A DNA stretch of 38,656 nucleotides from positions 1 to 38,656 of the forward strand of contig DAIQMR010000024.1 of the NCBI GenBank assembly GCA_036788835.1, given 5' to 3'. Positions 23,990 through 33,052 of the stretch are shown here, one piece after another. The notes under the pieces are model-generated. The model had not been told where the DNA came from. It worked only from the letters and a program-made list of their open reading frames with translations, and made no database searches. Position 1 is the stretch's first letter, and every line of letters starts with the position of its first letter. The translations under genes and the position numbers were made by a program. This stretch comes from JALCSJ01 sp036788835 (GTDB lineage Bacteria; Bacillota; Negativicutes; Acidaminococcales; Acidaminococcaceae).

Positions 23990-24355
23990 TTACCTGCCCT
24001 TTTCTTCTATGTCCTGCAATATCTTTAAAGTTTCTTTGAGACGCTGGTCATCATGACCTTCAGAAATATATTTCTCCAGAAGCTTCATGGCGGCTCGCAC
24101 TTCAAAGTGCTGATTTTCGTCACGCTCCAAGAGCTTCAGTTTGTCCTCGTATTTTTCCAGGGTCTGCTCTACTCTTTTGAGCAAATCGTACACAGCCTGG
24201 CGCGTGGTGCTCTCTTTAGCAGCAATTTCTCCCAGAGAGTAATCATCGTAAAAATACAGCTCCATGATATTTTTTTGTTTATCTGTTAAAAGTCCACCAT
24301 AAAAATCATACAGGCGGCCAAAACGTATGCGTTTTGCGAAATCTGTATCTTCCAT
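23990..24355 (-). CDS. ylxM: YlxM, SRP-associated HTH protein
   Basis: A 121-aa protein with a sigma-70 region 4-like helix-turn-helix (LTDKQKNIMELYFYDDYSLGEIA, then STTRQAVYDLLKRVE). In streptococci YlxM modulates SRP assembly and GTPase activity. I set the start at ATG 24355 because AGGTGA lies five bases upstream and the family begins near here; the 35 residues before it in the same frame are unsupported and rich in Cys. It is first in the ylxM-ffh-rpsP-khpA-ylqD-rimM-trmD operon, with a strong promoter at 24372-24400. Confidence 0.9.
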   Translation of the reverse strand: MEDTDFAKRIRFGRLYDFYGGLLTDKQKNIMELYFYDDYSLGEIAAKESTTRQAVYDLLKRVEQTLEKYEDKLKLLERDENQHFEVRAAMKLLEKYISEGHDDQRLKETLKILQDIEEKGR

Positions 24356-24371
24356 AAATATCACCTGAGTT

Positions 24372-24400
24372 ATTGTACTATAAACTAAAAGCACTGTCAA
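24372..24400 (-). promoter_or_regulatory. Sigma-A promoter of the ylxM operon
   Basis: On the minus strand TTGACA (24395-24400) and TACAAT (24372-24377) are exactly 17 bases apart, 17 bases before the ylxM ATG at 24355. The -35 forms part of an 11-bp hairpin arm (CACTGTCAAGG), with the complement at 24409-24419. Confidence 0.75.
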
Positions 24401-24449
24401 GGTCTTTCCCTTGACAGTGTGGCAAAAGGGACAGGTCCCTTTGTCACAC
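24392..24449. repeat. Two adjoining palindromes, the second REP-like
   Basis: CACTGTCAAGG (from 24392) pairs with CCTTGACAGTG (to 24419). The second palindrome, 24417-24449, has GTGTGGCAAAAGGGAC complementary to GTCCCTTTGTCACAC around an AG. The core AAAGGGACAGG also occurs at 38259-38270. Sequences of this GGGACAGGTCCCTTTGTCAC type are known as repeats near RAYT (REP-associated tyrosine) transposases in other genomes. The remaining bases to 24545 show nothing clear. Confidence 0.65.
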
Positions 24450-24545
24450 TTTTCGTACATACTTTACTTCGTGACAAACCGGCCTGTGTTTAAGGTACCA
24501 CGCTATTATAAATGTTACTATGGTGACTGTCACCGCTGCAACATT

Positions 24546-24962
24546 TTACTCGAACAGCGCTGTTTCCTCTATATGTTTATTGAGTTTTTTCTCTTTCTTT
24601 GTAGTTTTGGCCACTTTTTTGCTCTTTTTAGGTTTAGCAAAAAGGTTGGTGCCTTTAAATTGTTCCGGCACATCGTCGGAAATAGGTGCTTTTTTATTCT
24701 CTATGACTTTGTGTTTAGTGTACTTCTTCAGTAATGTGCAGTCAGGTTTGGTCTCAATGCCGAGATTTTCCAAATGATAAGCTTCCGTGATAATTTTCCC
24801 AAGGGCAGAGTTCACCCCTTGCTGGGTGCCCTCTTTGACGGCCTCATGATATTCTTTCAGCAGGGTGGAGTCGTTTTGAATAAACATAAACCATTCATCG
24901 GTAATCCTTTTGGTAAATTTATTCAAAGCTTTCTTCCCTAATTTTTCTGTTTTTGACTCCAT
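24546..24962 (-). CDS. Lys-rich protein of unknown function
   Basis: A 138-aa protein that I do not recognise. The first ~85 residues look helical with several aromatic residues (DEWFMFIQNDSTLLKEYHEA). The last ~35 contain a Lys-rich run (KPKKSKKVAKTTKKEKKLNK), which suggests a nucleic-acid-binding or disordered tail. No signal peptide or membrane span is visible. GAGG lies 8 bases before ATG 24962. It is alone, between the thiD terminator with a following promoter and the palindromes ahead of ylxM. Confidence 0.7.
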   Translation of the reverse strand: MESKTEKLGKKALNKFTKRITDEWFMFIQNDSTLLKEYHEAVKEGTQQGVNSALGKIITEAYHLENLGIETKPDCTLLKKYTKHKVIENKKAPISDDVPEQFKGTNLFAKPKKSKKVAKTTKKEKKLNKHIEETALFE

Positions 24963-24999
24963 GAGAAAAACCTCACTTCCGCATTTCCTTCACACCATC

Positions 25000-25008
25000 A
25001 TTATAACA
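25000..25008 (-). promoter_or_regulatory. Extended -10 promoter after the thiD terminator
   Basis: TGTTATAAT on the minus strand, directly after the T-run of the terminator at 25010-25036, 38 bases before the unknown gene at 24962. Same string as at 20346 and 34121. Confidence 0.5.
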
Positions 25009-25009
25009 T

Positions 25010-25036
25010 AAAAAAACCAGTGGATTACTCCACTGG
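25010..25036 (-). terminator. Intrinsic terminator of thiD
   Basis: CCAGTGGA and TCCACTGG form a perfect 8-bp stem with loop GTAA, followed on the minus strand by a run of seven T. It ends the tkt-thiD unit. Confidence 0.9.
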
Positions 25037-25054
25037 CATTAGAAATTTATTTTT

Positions 25055-25852
25055 TTAGAATCCGGCCTTTTTGAACATGTCTACGAAATGATGGGTTGGA
25101 CCGCAGCCGTGACCCAAGGGCAAAGCGTGCTTAATAGCCAGAGTTACATAAGCTTTGGAAGCCTTAACTGCATCTTCCAAACTGAGACCATTGGCCAAAT
25201 CCGCTGCTAAAGAGGAAGACAGTGTGCAGCCTGTGCCGTGGGTGTTTTGGGTGGCGATACGCTGGCCGGGGAACCATTCGCCTTTGCCATTAGCATAGAG
25301 ATAATCATCGGCAGTTTCTGTGAGATGACCGCCTTTTACTAAAACGGCTTGCGGCCCCATAGCGATAATCTTAGCCGCCGCCTGCTCCATCATGTCTTTA
25401 TTTTCTACTTTATAGCCCACTATTTTTTCCGCTTCCGGCAAATTAGGTGTAACTAAAGTTGCCAAAGGCATCAGGTCCTTAATTAAGGTACTGCAGGCTT
25501 CCGGCTCCAGCAAATCAAAGCCGCTCTTAGACACCATTACGGTGTCAAGGACGATAACAGCCGGCTTGTAATAGGCCAACCGCTCGGCAATTACTTTAAT
25601 AATGGGTGTCTGTGACACCATGCCAATTTTCACTGCATCCACTTGAATATCGGAAAACACAGCGTCAATCTGTGCCTCTACAATATCAGGATTAATATTT
25701 TGAATCTTCGTAACCCCAACGGTATTCTGAGCTGTAACAGCAGTAATAACACTCATGCCAAAACAACCATGTGCCGCAAAAGTTTTCAAATCTGCCTGAA
25801 TCCCTGCTCCACCGGAGGAATCGGACCCAGCAATCGTTAGTAAGTGCTTCAT
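25055..25852 (-). CDS. thiD: Hydroxymethylpyrimidine/phosphomethylpyrimidine kinase
   Basis: A 265-aa ribokinase-fold kinase that phosphorylates HMP and HMP-P on the way to thiamine. IAGSDSSGGAGIQADLKTFAAHG is the family N-terminus, and GTGCTLSSSLAADLANG near the C-terminus is the anion hole with the catalytic region. The same family includes pyridoxine kinases, and some proteins do both; position in a thiamine operon is missing here. It follows tkt, a thiamine-diphosphate enzyme, by nine bases. ATG 25852 is chosen because AGGAGG is five bases upstream of it and only two from the first ATG (25855). Confidence 0.9.
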   Translation of the reverse strand: MKHLLTIAGSDSSGGAGIQADLKTFAAHGCFGMSVITAVTAQNTVGVTKIQNINPDIVEAQIDAVFSDIQVDAVKIGMVSQTPIIKVIAERLAYYKPAVIVLDTVMVSKSGFDLLEPEACSTLIKDLMPLATLVTPNLPEAEKIVGYKVENKDMMEQAAAKIIAMGPQAVLVKGGHLTETADDYLYANGKGEWFPGQRIATQNTHGTGCTLSSSLAADLANGLSLEDAVKASKAYVTLAIKHALPLGHGCGPTHHFVDMFKKAGF

Positions 25853-25861
25853 CATGGCCTC

Positions 25862-27850
25862 CTACTTTACTTTTTCTACCAGCTTCACAAGATTTGCCAC
25901 CGTGAAGCCGAATTTTTCATAGACCTCTTTACCTTTGCCACTCTTGCCAAAGGTTGTAATGCCAAGAACATTATCATCGGAACCGGTGTATTTGCTCCAG
26001 CCCAACGGCACTCCCGCTTCCACAGCTACGCAGGGCACCCCTTTAGGCATTACCTTGCTTCTGTAGCCAGCCGGTTGTGCATCGAATCTGTCCCAGGAAG
26101 GCATAGACACAACGCTTACATTAATTTTTTTAGCCACTAGAGCCTTTTGTGCTTCCAGTGCCAATGCCACTTCGCTGCCTGTGGCCAAAATTGCGGCCTG
26201 TTGTTTGCCTTTAGCCGCCGGTGACAGAATATAGCCACCCTTCACCGCATTAGCAGCAATAACCTTAGCATATTCTTGCAGTACAGGAACTCCTTGACGT
26301 GTCAGCAGAATGCAAGTAGGTTGTGTACGATTAGTCACGGCACACTTCCAAGCCACAGCCGTTTCCAAAGCATCACATGGTCTGAATAAAGAAACGCCGG
26401 GAATCAGACGCAGACTCATGGCTTGTTCTATAGGCTGATGAGTAGGCCCGTCCTCCCCCACAAATACGCTGTCATGAGAGAACACGAAAATACTGCCAAT
26501 CTTCATAAGTGCCGCCATGCGCACATCGGGACGCAGGAAATCCGCAAAAACCAGGAATGTAGCCCCGTAGGGAATAAATCCTCCGTGGAGGCATAAACCA
26601 TTGACAATAGCGCCCATAGCATGTTCCCTAACGCCAAAGTGAATATTACGGCCGGTCTTATCTTCCTGTTCATAGAAAGGATAGGCCTTCATAACAGTTT
26701 TATTGGAAGGGCCTAAATCAGCGCTGCCGCCGGTTAATCCGGGAATCATCTCAGCAAGCTTTTGGAGAATGTCCCCTGAGGCTTCACGGGTGGACACGCT
26801 GGCCTTGCCATGGAATAAATTCTCCAACTCTTTAGCGTTAACGGTAAATTTATCGGCAACTCTGTCCTGCAATTCCGCAGCCAGTTCAGGATAGGCCTTG
26901 GCATATTTCTTCATGAGCTTATTCCAGTCGGCTTCGGTTTTCTTGCCTTTCGCGGACTTAGCAGCGAAATGTTTTTTCACATCAGCGGGAACCAAAAACT
27001 TCTTCTTGGGATCCCAACCGGCTTTTTCCTTGGTCAGTGCCACATTGTCAGCCCCCAAAGGTGAGCCGTGGCTGGAGGCACTGTCTTGTTTGGGGCTGCC
27101 ATAGCCAATATGAGTACGGACAATAATCAACGAAGGATGCTTGCTGTCCTTCTTGGCCTCTTTAATGGCTTCTTCCATAGCATCCACATCTTCTGCGTCA
27201 GCTACTTTCAGCACCTGCCAGCCATAGGCCTTGAACCTGTCTCCTACACTTTCCCGGAAAGCAATATGTGTATCTCCTTCGATAGAAATCTTATTGTCAT
27301 CATACAGAAAAATCAGCTTGCCAAGTCCCAGAGTTCCGGCTAGAGAAGCTGCCTCGGAAGAAATACCCTCCATTTGGTCCCCGTCAGAGGTAATGCCATA
27401 GGTGTAGTGGTCTACAACCTTGTAGCCTCTCTTATTGTACTTGGCCGCCAACATCTCTTCGGCCAAAGCCATCCCCACTGCCATGGCAAAACCATGACCT
27501 AAAGGACCGGTAGAGGCATCCACACCGGCAGTGACACCGTATTCCGGATGACCGGGGGTGAGAGAACCCCATTGACGGAAGTTCTTCAAATCCTGCAAGG
27601 TCAGACCGAAACCTGCTAAATGCAGCATAGCATAAAGCAGCGCGCTGCCATGACCGGGGGACAAAATAAATCTGTCTCTGTTAAACCAATTAGCATTCTT
27701 GGGATTATAATGTAAAAACCTGTCCCAAATAGTGTACATTAAAGGAGCCGTACCTAACGGCAAACCGGGATGTCCGGAATTAGCCTCCTGTATTTCGTCG
27801 ATGGATAAGAAACGCAAAGTATTAATACTTTCGTTATCAATTTTCTTCAT
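25862..27850 (-). CDS. tkt: Transketolase
   Basis: A 662-aa thiamine-diphosphate enzyme of the non-oxidative pentose phosphate pathway. The N-terminal TPP-binding domain has NSGHPGLPLG, SPGHGSALLYAMLHLAGF and GDQMEGISSEAASLAG; the middle pyrimidine domain has GVREHAMGAIVNGLCLHGG; and the C-terminal domain has ILATGSEVALALEAQKAL. Length is normal for the single-chain type. AGAGGAGAG precedes ATG 27850. It forms a unit with thiD. Confidence 0.97.
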   Translation of the reverse strand: MKKIDNESINTLRFLSIDEIQEANSGHPGLPLGTAPLMYTIWDRFLHYNPKNANWFNRDRFILSPGHGSALLYAMLHLAGFGLTLQDLKNFRQWGSLTPGHPEYGVTAGVDASTGPLGHGFAMAVGMALAEEMLAAKYNKRGYKVVDHYTYGITSDGDQMEGISSEAASLAGTLGLGKLIFLYDDNKISIEGDTHIAFRESVGDRFKAYGWQVLKVADAEDVDAMEEAIKEAKKDSKHPSLIIVRTHIGYGSPKQDSASSHGSPLGADNVALTKEKAGWDPKKKFLVPADVKKHFAAKSAKGKKTEADWNKLMKKYAKAYPELAAELQDRVADKFTVNAKELENLFHGKASVSTREASGDILQKLAEMIPGLTGGSADLGPSNKTVMKAYPFYEQEDKTGRNIHFGVREHAMGAIVNGLCLHGGFIPYGATFLVFADFLRPDVRMAALMKIGSIFVFSHDSVFVGEDGPTHQPIEQAMSLRLIPGVSLFRPCDALETAVAWKCAVTNRTQPTCILLTRQGVPVLQEYAKVIAANAVKGGYILSPAAKGKQQAAILATGSEVALALEAQKALVAKKINVSVVSMPSWDRFDAQPAGYRSKVMPKGVPCVAVEAGVPLGWSKYTGSDDNVLGITTFGKSGKGKEVYEKFGFTVANLVKLVEKVK

Positions 27851-27884
27851 GCTACGCTCTCCTCTAATAAATTTTAGTAATTAA

Positions 27885-27913
27885 TATAGGTCAGGAAAGT
27901 TTCCTGACCTATA
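27885..27913. terminator. Perfect 14-bp palindromic hairpin between the EF-G-like gene and tkt
   Basis: TATAGGTCAGGAAA (27885-27898) and TTTCCTGACCTATA (27900-27913) are exact complements. It is 33 bases after the EF-G-like stop and 35 before tkt. It is probably the terminator of the upstream gene, though there is no long T-run, and an operator for tkt is possible. Confidence 0.55.
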
Positions 27914-27945
27914 AATTATAAAATATTATTGTTAAATTGGCAACC

Positions 27946-30027
27946 TTATTTCTCTTTCTCTGCTGCTAAAGCTTCTTTCCTGTCTGCCACAATCTGTGCA
28001 GCCAGACGAACGGGCACGTCTTCGTAATGGTCAAACTTCATTTCGAAGGTACCTAAGCCCTGAGTCAAAGCACGCAGGTCTACAGCATAGTCCAAGATTT
28101 CTGCATAGGGAACCTGAGCCTTCACGCAGCACAGACCATCTTCCATGGTTTCCATGCCTAGGATTCTGCCCCGCTTAGTATTCAAATCAGAGATTACATC
28201 GCCTGTCATAGTATCCGCACAGTACACATTCAAATTGTAGTAGGGTTCCAACAGAACCGGTTTAGATTGCAGGGATGCCTTCTGAAAGGCTTGATGAGCC
28301 GCAATCTTAAAGGCCATTTCCGAAGAATCCACAGGATGGTAAGAACCATCAATTAATGTACACCTAATATCTACAACAGGATAAGCTGCCAGCACGCCGT
28401 GCTCAATAGCCTCTCTCATGCCCTTTTCTACAGCGGGAATATATTGCCGAGGTACACTGCCGCCGAAAATCTTATCAACAAACTCGAACCCGGATCCCGG
28501 TGGCAATGGCTCCAGCCTAATCACTACATCACCGTACTGACCATGTCCACCGCTCTGTTTCTTGTGTTTGCCTTCCACTTCTGCGGTACCACGCAGAGTT
28601 TCCTTATATTCCACAATAGGAGCCTTCAACAAAGCTTCTACGCCGAATTTACGTTTCATTCTTTCCATGATAATTTCCAGGTGCTGGTCGCCCATGCCGC
28701 TGATCAAAGTTTCCTTGGTCACCGTATTACGGCTCACAATGAAAGTGGGATCCTCGTCCGTCAGCTTGTTCAAAGCACCGGCAATCTTGTCTTCATCGCC
28801 TTTTTTGCGGGCCGAAATGGCTCTGGTATACATAGGCAGCGGAAAATCAATGGGTGCAAACTGCACCGGTACGTTCTTGTCACTGATGGTATCCCCTGTA
28901 GCCGTTACTTGCAGCTTGGCCACTACGCCGATATCACCGGCACAAATGCTCTTCATGGGGATCTGGGTCTTGCCACGCATAGTAAATACATTGGCAATAC
29001 GCTCATCTTCCTCACGGCTGGCATTATAAATAGTGCTGTCGCTATTAATATTGCCGGAGAACACGCGGATAAAACTCAGTCTGCCCACGAATGGGTCAGA
29101 AGTGGTCTTGAAAACCAATGCTGCCATAGGCGCATTGGAGTCTCTGATTACTTCTTCACCAGTCTTCAAATCCTTAACCTTGTATTCGTTCAAAACTGCA
29201 GGGAAAGTATAGTCTACAATAGCATTGAGGACTCTGCCCATACCGATGTTCTTGTAAGCACTGCCGCACAAGACAGGGAATATAATAGCCTGGCGAATAC
29301 CTTTAATAAGGCAATCCATAATTTCCTTGTCGCTGATAGTTTCGCCGTTCAAATAACGCTCCATAATGGCATCGTCTGCCTCAACGGCAGCTTCTACCAT
29401 CTTGTCATGGAAGTCATTGGCCCAGTCCTTCATATCATCAGGGATTTCAATTTCGTCAGCACCGTTACCATTGCCTCTATAGGCCTTCATGGTGAACACG
29501 TCAATAACACCGGCAAAGTTTTCTTCTTTGCCCAAAGGCAGTTCCAAAGGAAGCACTTTCTTGCCGATCTTTTCCCGGAGATTTGCCATAATGCTATCAA
29601 AATCAGCATTTTCACGGTCCATTTTATTAACAAAGATAATTCTGGGCAGCCCTGCTTCTTCAGCCAGTTTCCAGCATTTTTCCGTGCCAACCTGGACACC
29701 GCCTGTAGCGCTGACCACTATCAAAGCGCTATCCACAGCCCGGAAAGCACTCTTGACCTCTGCCACGAAATCAGCAAAGCCGGGAGTATCGATAAAGTTA
29801 ATCTTCGTATCCCGCCACTCTACCGGCGCCAGTGTTGCATTAACAGACACGCCTCTTTTGATTTCTTCTGGTTCGTAATCAGTGGTGGTAGCTCCATCCT
29901 CGACCTTACCCATTCTAGTCGTTGCGCCACTGCGATACAGCAATGCTTCGCAAACGGATGTGGTTCCCGCTCCACCATGACCTACAATGGCCACGTTTCT
30001 AATTTTATCACCGGTATACTCTTTCAC
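27946..30027 (-). CDS. EF-G-like GTPase (FusA2 type) with a changed P-loop
   Basis: A 693-aa protein with all five domains of elongation factor G, of the divergent EF-G-like (FusA2) family rather than the main translocase. NKMD and DTPG (G4 and G3) are intact and domain IV has the SGGHGQYGDVVIRLEPL segment. The P-loop reads GHGGAGTTS: T22 stands where the almost invariant Lys should be, encoded ACC. The start is GTG at 30027 with a GGGGG run seven bases upstream; a TTG at 30048 would put that ribosome site inside the gene. It is flanked by a VTT membrane gene upstream and tkt downstream. Its job in this organism is unknown; possibly a ribosome-bound factor with weak or no GTPase activity. Confidence 0.87.
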   Translation of the reverse strand: MKEYTGDKIRNVAIVGHGGAGTTSVCEALLYRSGATTRMGKVEDGATTTDYEPEEIKRGVSVNATLAPVEWRDTKINFIDTPGFADFVAEVKSAFRAVDSALIVVSATGGVQVGTEKCWKLAEEAGLPRIIFVNKMDRENADFDSIMANLREKIGKKVLPLELPLGKEENFAGVIDVFTMKAYRGNGNGADEIEIPDDMKDWANDFHDKMVEAAVEADDAIMERYLNGETISDKEIMDCLIKGIRQAIIFPVLCGSAYKNIGMGRVLNAIVDYTFPAVLNEYKVKDLKTGEEVIRDSNAPMAALVFKTTSDPFVGRLSFIRVFSGNINSDSTIYNASREEDERIANVFTMRGKTQIPMKSICAGDIGVVAKLQVTATGDTISDKNVPVQFAPIDFPLPMYTRAISARKKGDEDKIAGALNKLTDEDPTFIVSRNTVTKETLISGMGDQHLEIIMERMKRKFGVEALLKAPIVEYKETLRGTAEVEGKHKKQSGGHGQYGDVVIRLEPLPPGSGFEFVDKIFGGSVPRQYIPAVEKGMREAIEHGVLAAYPVVDIRCTLIDGSYHPVDSSEMAFKIAAHQAFQKASLQSKPVLLEPYYNLNVYCADTMTGDVISDLNTKRGRILGMETMEDGLCCVKAQVPYAEILDYAVDLRALTQGLGTFEMKFDHYEDVPVRLAAQIVADRKEALAAEKEK

Positions 30028-30237
30028 GATATTTCCCCCTTTGTTCAATTATTATTCAATTATTCTATAGTATTAATTTCTAGCAATCCAAGGTAATATC
30101 CTGCTTTTTCCTCGCTTAAAGGCATAATATAATTATTTTGGGTAATTCTGGCCCTATATTTGTAACTTTCTATACAATTATTTTTGCAAGTCTTGCGTCT
30201 CTGCTATGGTCCATTCTGCTTTTTCTGTTCTGCTTCC

Positions 30238-30975
30238 CTACTTTATCTCGTTCTGTTTTTCTTTTTCCTTGTTCTCTGCAGCCTTTTGCTTTCTGTAACG
30301 CCGATAAAACATACCCCCGTACACTATTATCACAAGTGTTATCATGATGCTCAAGCGATGGACATTAGACCTGAAATTCACGATATCATGACCCAGAATA
30401 ACTTCCAAGGCCGTAGACGGGAATTTACCGATAAAAGTGGCTATGCAATAATCCCGAAAACTCATTTTGCTCACAGCCCCTATAGCTGTTAAAATACCTG
30501 AAGGGAAATAAGGCAAAGTTCTGGCCAGAGCCATGGCCACCAGTCCATTATTGCTCATTTCGTCCAGGCGCCTCAGATTATTGCTTTTTTCAATAATCCT
30601 TTCCGCCGTCCCCCGCAGAAAATACCGCATAACTAAAAAGCTGATAATCACTCCCACTGACTCTGCCACCCAGGAAATAGTAACACCTATGGGCAACCCA
30701 AAAATAACCCCATTGGCGGTAGATAGGAAGATGGTAGGCAGAACACCTACCGCATTAATAAACACATCCAGCAAAAAGCTGACAAAAATAGCCCAAGGCC
30801 CATAAGACCTAAGGAATTCCGAAGTGGCCTTAATATCGCCCCGGACGGCCAAAATGCGAATCTGATGATAGAAGCCCGGAGATACCACATGAATCAGCCA
30901 CAAAAGCACCACAATCCCCACAAATGCCGCAACTTTAATCGTTCCGCTTTGAAATCGGTCTTGATTTTTTTTCAT
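30238..30975 (-). CDS. TVP38/VTT (DedA-like) membrane protein
   Basis: A 245-aa integral membrane protein of the VTT/SNARE-associated family, whose members are thought to move lipids or to act in membrane homeostasis. Hydrophobic spans occur near residues 13-32, 58-78, 85-112 and 165-220; the family core is FGLPIGVTISWVAESVGVIISFLVMRYFLR followed by LARTLPYFPSGILTAIGAVSKMSFRDY. The C-terminus is charged. ATG 30975 follows AGGTGAG. It is 13 bases after recG. The 210 bases from its stop to the EF-G-like start (30028-30237) hold no gene and no clear signal. Confidence 0.88.
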   Translation of the reverse strand: MKKNQDRFQSGTIKVAAFVGIVVLLWLIHVVSPGFYHQIRILAVRGDIKATSEFLRSYGPWAIFVSFLLDVFINAVGVLPTIFLSTANGVIFGLPIGVTISWVAESVGVIISFLVMRYFLRGTAERIIEKSNNLRRLDEMSNNGLVAMALARTLPYFPSGILTAIGAVSKMSFRDYCIATFIGKFPSTALEVILGHDIVNFRSNVHRLSIMITLVIIVYGGMFYRRYRKQKAAENKEKEKQNEIK

Positions 30976-30988
30976 AAATTTATCTCAC

Positions 30989-33052
30989 CTAGGCATTAAA
31001 AATTCTCGTAAAACGAGTATCGAATTGATTGCTGAGAGACCCTGCCACCTGAGCAGACAGTTCCCTGTCTCCCATAGATTCCTTGGCCAATTGCCGTGCC
31101 TCAATCAATACCTCTGTATCTCGTAGTATATCAGCTATATATAAATCAGGCAACCCATGCTGCTTATAGCCAAATAGCTGACCGGCACCCCTCAGTTCCA
31201 AATCTTTCTCTGCCAGTAGGAATCCATCGTTGCAGGTCCGCATAATTTGCAGTCTGTCCAAGGTTTCCGGCTTGGTAGAGGCAGTCAAAAGTACGCAGTA
31301 GGACTGGTCCTTGCCACGGCCCACCCGGCCCCTGAGCTGATGCATCTGGGCCAGGCCGAACCTGTCAGCCCCTTCTATAACAATTAAAGTGGCATTGGTC
31401 ACGTCCACCCCAACTTCCACTACCGTAGTGGAAATCAGGACTTTCAGCTTTCCTTTGACGAAATCTTCCATAACCCGATCTTTTTCTTCGTTCTTCAGTT
31501 TCCCATGGAGGAGCCCGCAAGGAACCCCTCTTAAATAGGAGTGGATCAATTCATCATAAATGGTAGTAACAGCCTTGGCATCCACTGCCTGGGAATCCTC
31601 GATTAAGGGGCAGATAACATAGGCCTGATGTCCGTCCTTGATTTGACGAACCATACCCTTGTAGACACCTTCCCTGTGGTCATCGGTATAGCAAAGGGTC
31701 TCTATAGGCTTACGCCCCGGCGGCAAGCCCTTCATCAGGGAAACGTCCAAGTCTCCGTACACCGTCAAAGCCAAGGTTCTGGGAATGGGTGTGGCGGTCA
31801 TAACCAGCACATCCGGCGAATAGTCAGATTTATTGGTCAGCTTGGCCCTCTGCTCCACACCGAACCTGTGCTGCTCGTCGGTAATAACCAGAGCCAGAGC
31901 CTTAAAGGCCACATTTTCCTGAATCAAGGCATGAGTGCCTACTACCACTTGCACTGTACCATCCAAAAGTCCTTCCAATACGTCTGTTTTTTGCTTCCCG
32001 GTCAAACTTCCGGTAAGGACAGCGACGTGAATACCAATTGGCTCCAGTACCTTTTCCAAGGTGGCAAAATGCTGCTGAGCCAAGATTTCCGTAGGCACCA
32101 TCAGGCATCCCTGATAGCCGTTCTCTACAGCCTTGGCCAGGGCCAGCATAGCGATAGCGGTTTTGCCGCTGCCCACGTCACCCTGAAGGAGCCGGTGCAT
32201 AGGCTCAATGTTCTGCATGTCTAGGGAAATATCTTCCCAGGCCTTAGCCTGCGCATCCGTCAGCTGAAAACCCAGACCGGTCTTGGTAGATTGAACCATT
32301 TCCCCGTCTCTGGCCATTTTAATACCGCTTTTGGTCCGCTTAATTTTATTCCTATAGTATAAAAGCCCGCATTGGAGCAGGTATAATTCTTCGAAGATAA
32401 ACCTTTCCCTGGCCTCTTTCAACAGGTCAAAAGACTTAGGAAAATGAATGTTTTCCAAGGCTGCCAACCGGGGCATTAACTGACGCCGCTGCAAAATGGC
32501 GGCCGGCAAGGATTCCGGCAGATTCTCCCTGGCCAGAACCAGCGCCTGATGAACAGCGGCCCGGACATTATTCTGGGTTAATTTGCCTGATAGACTGTAG
32601 GTAGGCAGAATGCCCAGATTCAGGTTCTCCCCTTCGTCCTTCAAATGGGACAAAGAAGCACCTGTGACGCTTTTAGCCGTCCGACCGGGGCTCACCCGGC
32701 CAATAACCAGCACCTGATCCCCTACCTCATAATATTTAATCTGGTAGCTTTGGTAGGAAAAAAGGTAAACTTCCGCAAAGCCTGTCCCGTCCTCCACCGT
32801 AACCGTGGCATAACGCCTGCTTCTGGCGCTGTAGCGATTGGCCAGGCGGACCACCTTGGCTTTGAATATCTGATTGGCCCCGTCGGTGGTCAATTCCCGG
32901 ATAGTTTTCAGGTGGGAATAGTCCAGATAGCAGTCCTGGCGGGGAAAGCGGTTCAAAAGGTCACCTATGGTATTAATGTTTAAATTTGCAAAGTCTTCGG
33001 CTCTTTTGGGACCTACACCTTTGAGTTTAGTAATCGGCTCTTGCCACCACAT
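30989..33052 (-). CDS. recG: ATP-dependent DNA helicase RecG
   Basis: A 687-aa superfamily 2 helicase that remodels stalled replication forks and Holliday junctions. The N-terminal OB-fold wedge domain binds the branched DNA. Walker A is GDVGSGKTAIAML, motif II is DEQHRFG, motif III is TATPIPRTLAL and motif VI is QLRGRVGRG. The C-terminal segment RGAGQLFGYKQHGLPD matches the family. Length is normal. AAGGAG precedes ATG 33052. Divergent from rpmB. Confidence 0.97.
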   Translation of the reverse strand: MWWQEPITKLKGVGPKRAEDFANLNINTIGDLLNRFPRQDCYLDYSHLKTIRELTTDGANQIFKAKVVRLANRYSARSRRYATVTVEDGTGFAEVYLFSYQSYQIKYYEVGDQVLVIGRVSPGRTAKSVTGASLSHLKDEGENLNLGILPTYSLSGKLTQNNVRAAVHQALVLARENLPESLPAAILQRRQLMPRLAALENIHFPKSFDLLKEARERFIFEELYLLQCGLLYYRNKIKRTKSGIKMARDGEMVQSTKTGLGFQLTDAQAKAWEDISLDMQNIEPMHRLLQGDVGSGKTAIAMLALAKAVENGYQGCLMVPTEILAQQHFATLEKVLEPIGIHVAVLTGSLTGKQKTDVLEGLLDGTVQVVVGTHALIQENVAFKALALVITDEQHRFGVEQRAKLTNKSDYSPDVLVMTATPIPRTLALTVYGDLDVSLMKGLPPGRKPIETLCYTDDHREGVYKGMVRQIKDGHQAYVICPLIEDSQAVDAKAVTTIYDELIHSYLRGVPCGLLHGKLKNEEKDRVMEDFVKGKLKVLISTTVVEVGVDVTNATLIVIEGADRFGLAQMHQLRGRVGRGKDQSYCVLLTASTKPETLDRLQIMRTCNDGFLLAEKDLELRGAGQLFGYKQHGLPDLYIADILRDTEVLIEARQLAKESMGDRELSAQVAGSLSNQFDTRFTRIFNA

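Noticed and set aside
24356..24460. N-terminal extension of YlxM (35 residues)
   Set aside because: No ribosome-binding site for it, it spans the promoter and palindrome, and the ATG at 24355 has a good site.
25853..25861. TPP riboswitch for thiD
   Set aside because: Only nine bases separate tkt and thiD, and the tkt leader is too short and lacks the TPP-box sequence.
28399..30096. Long + strand ORF of 565 codons
   Set aside because: It lies opposite the EF-G-like gene, has no family features and no ribosome-binding site; it is a shadow of the real gene.
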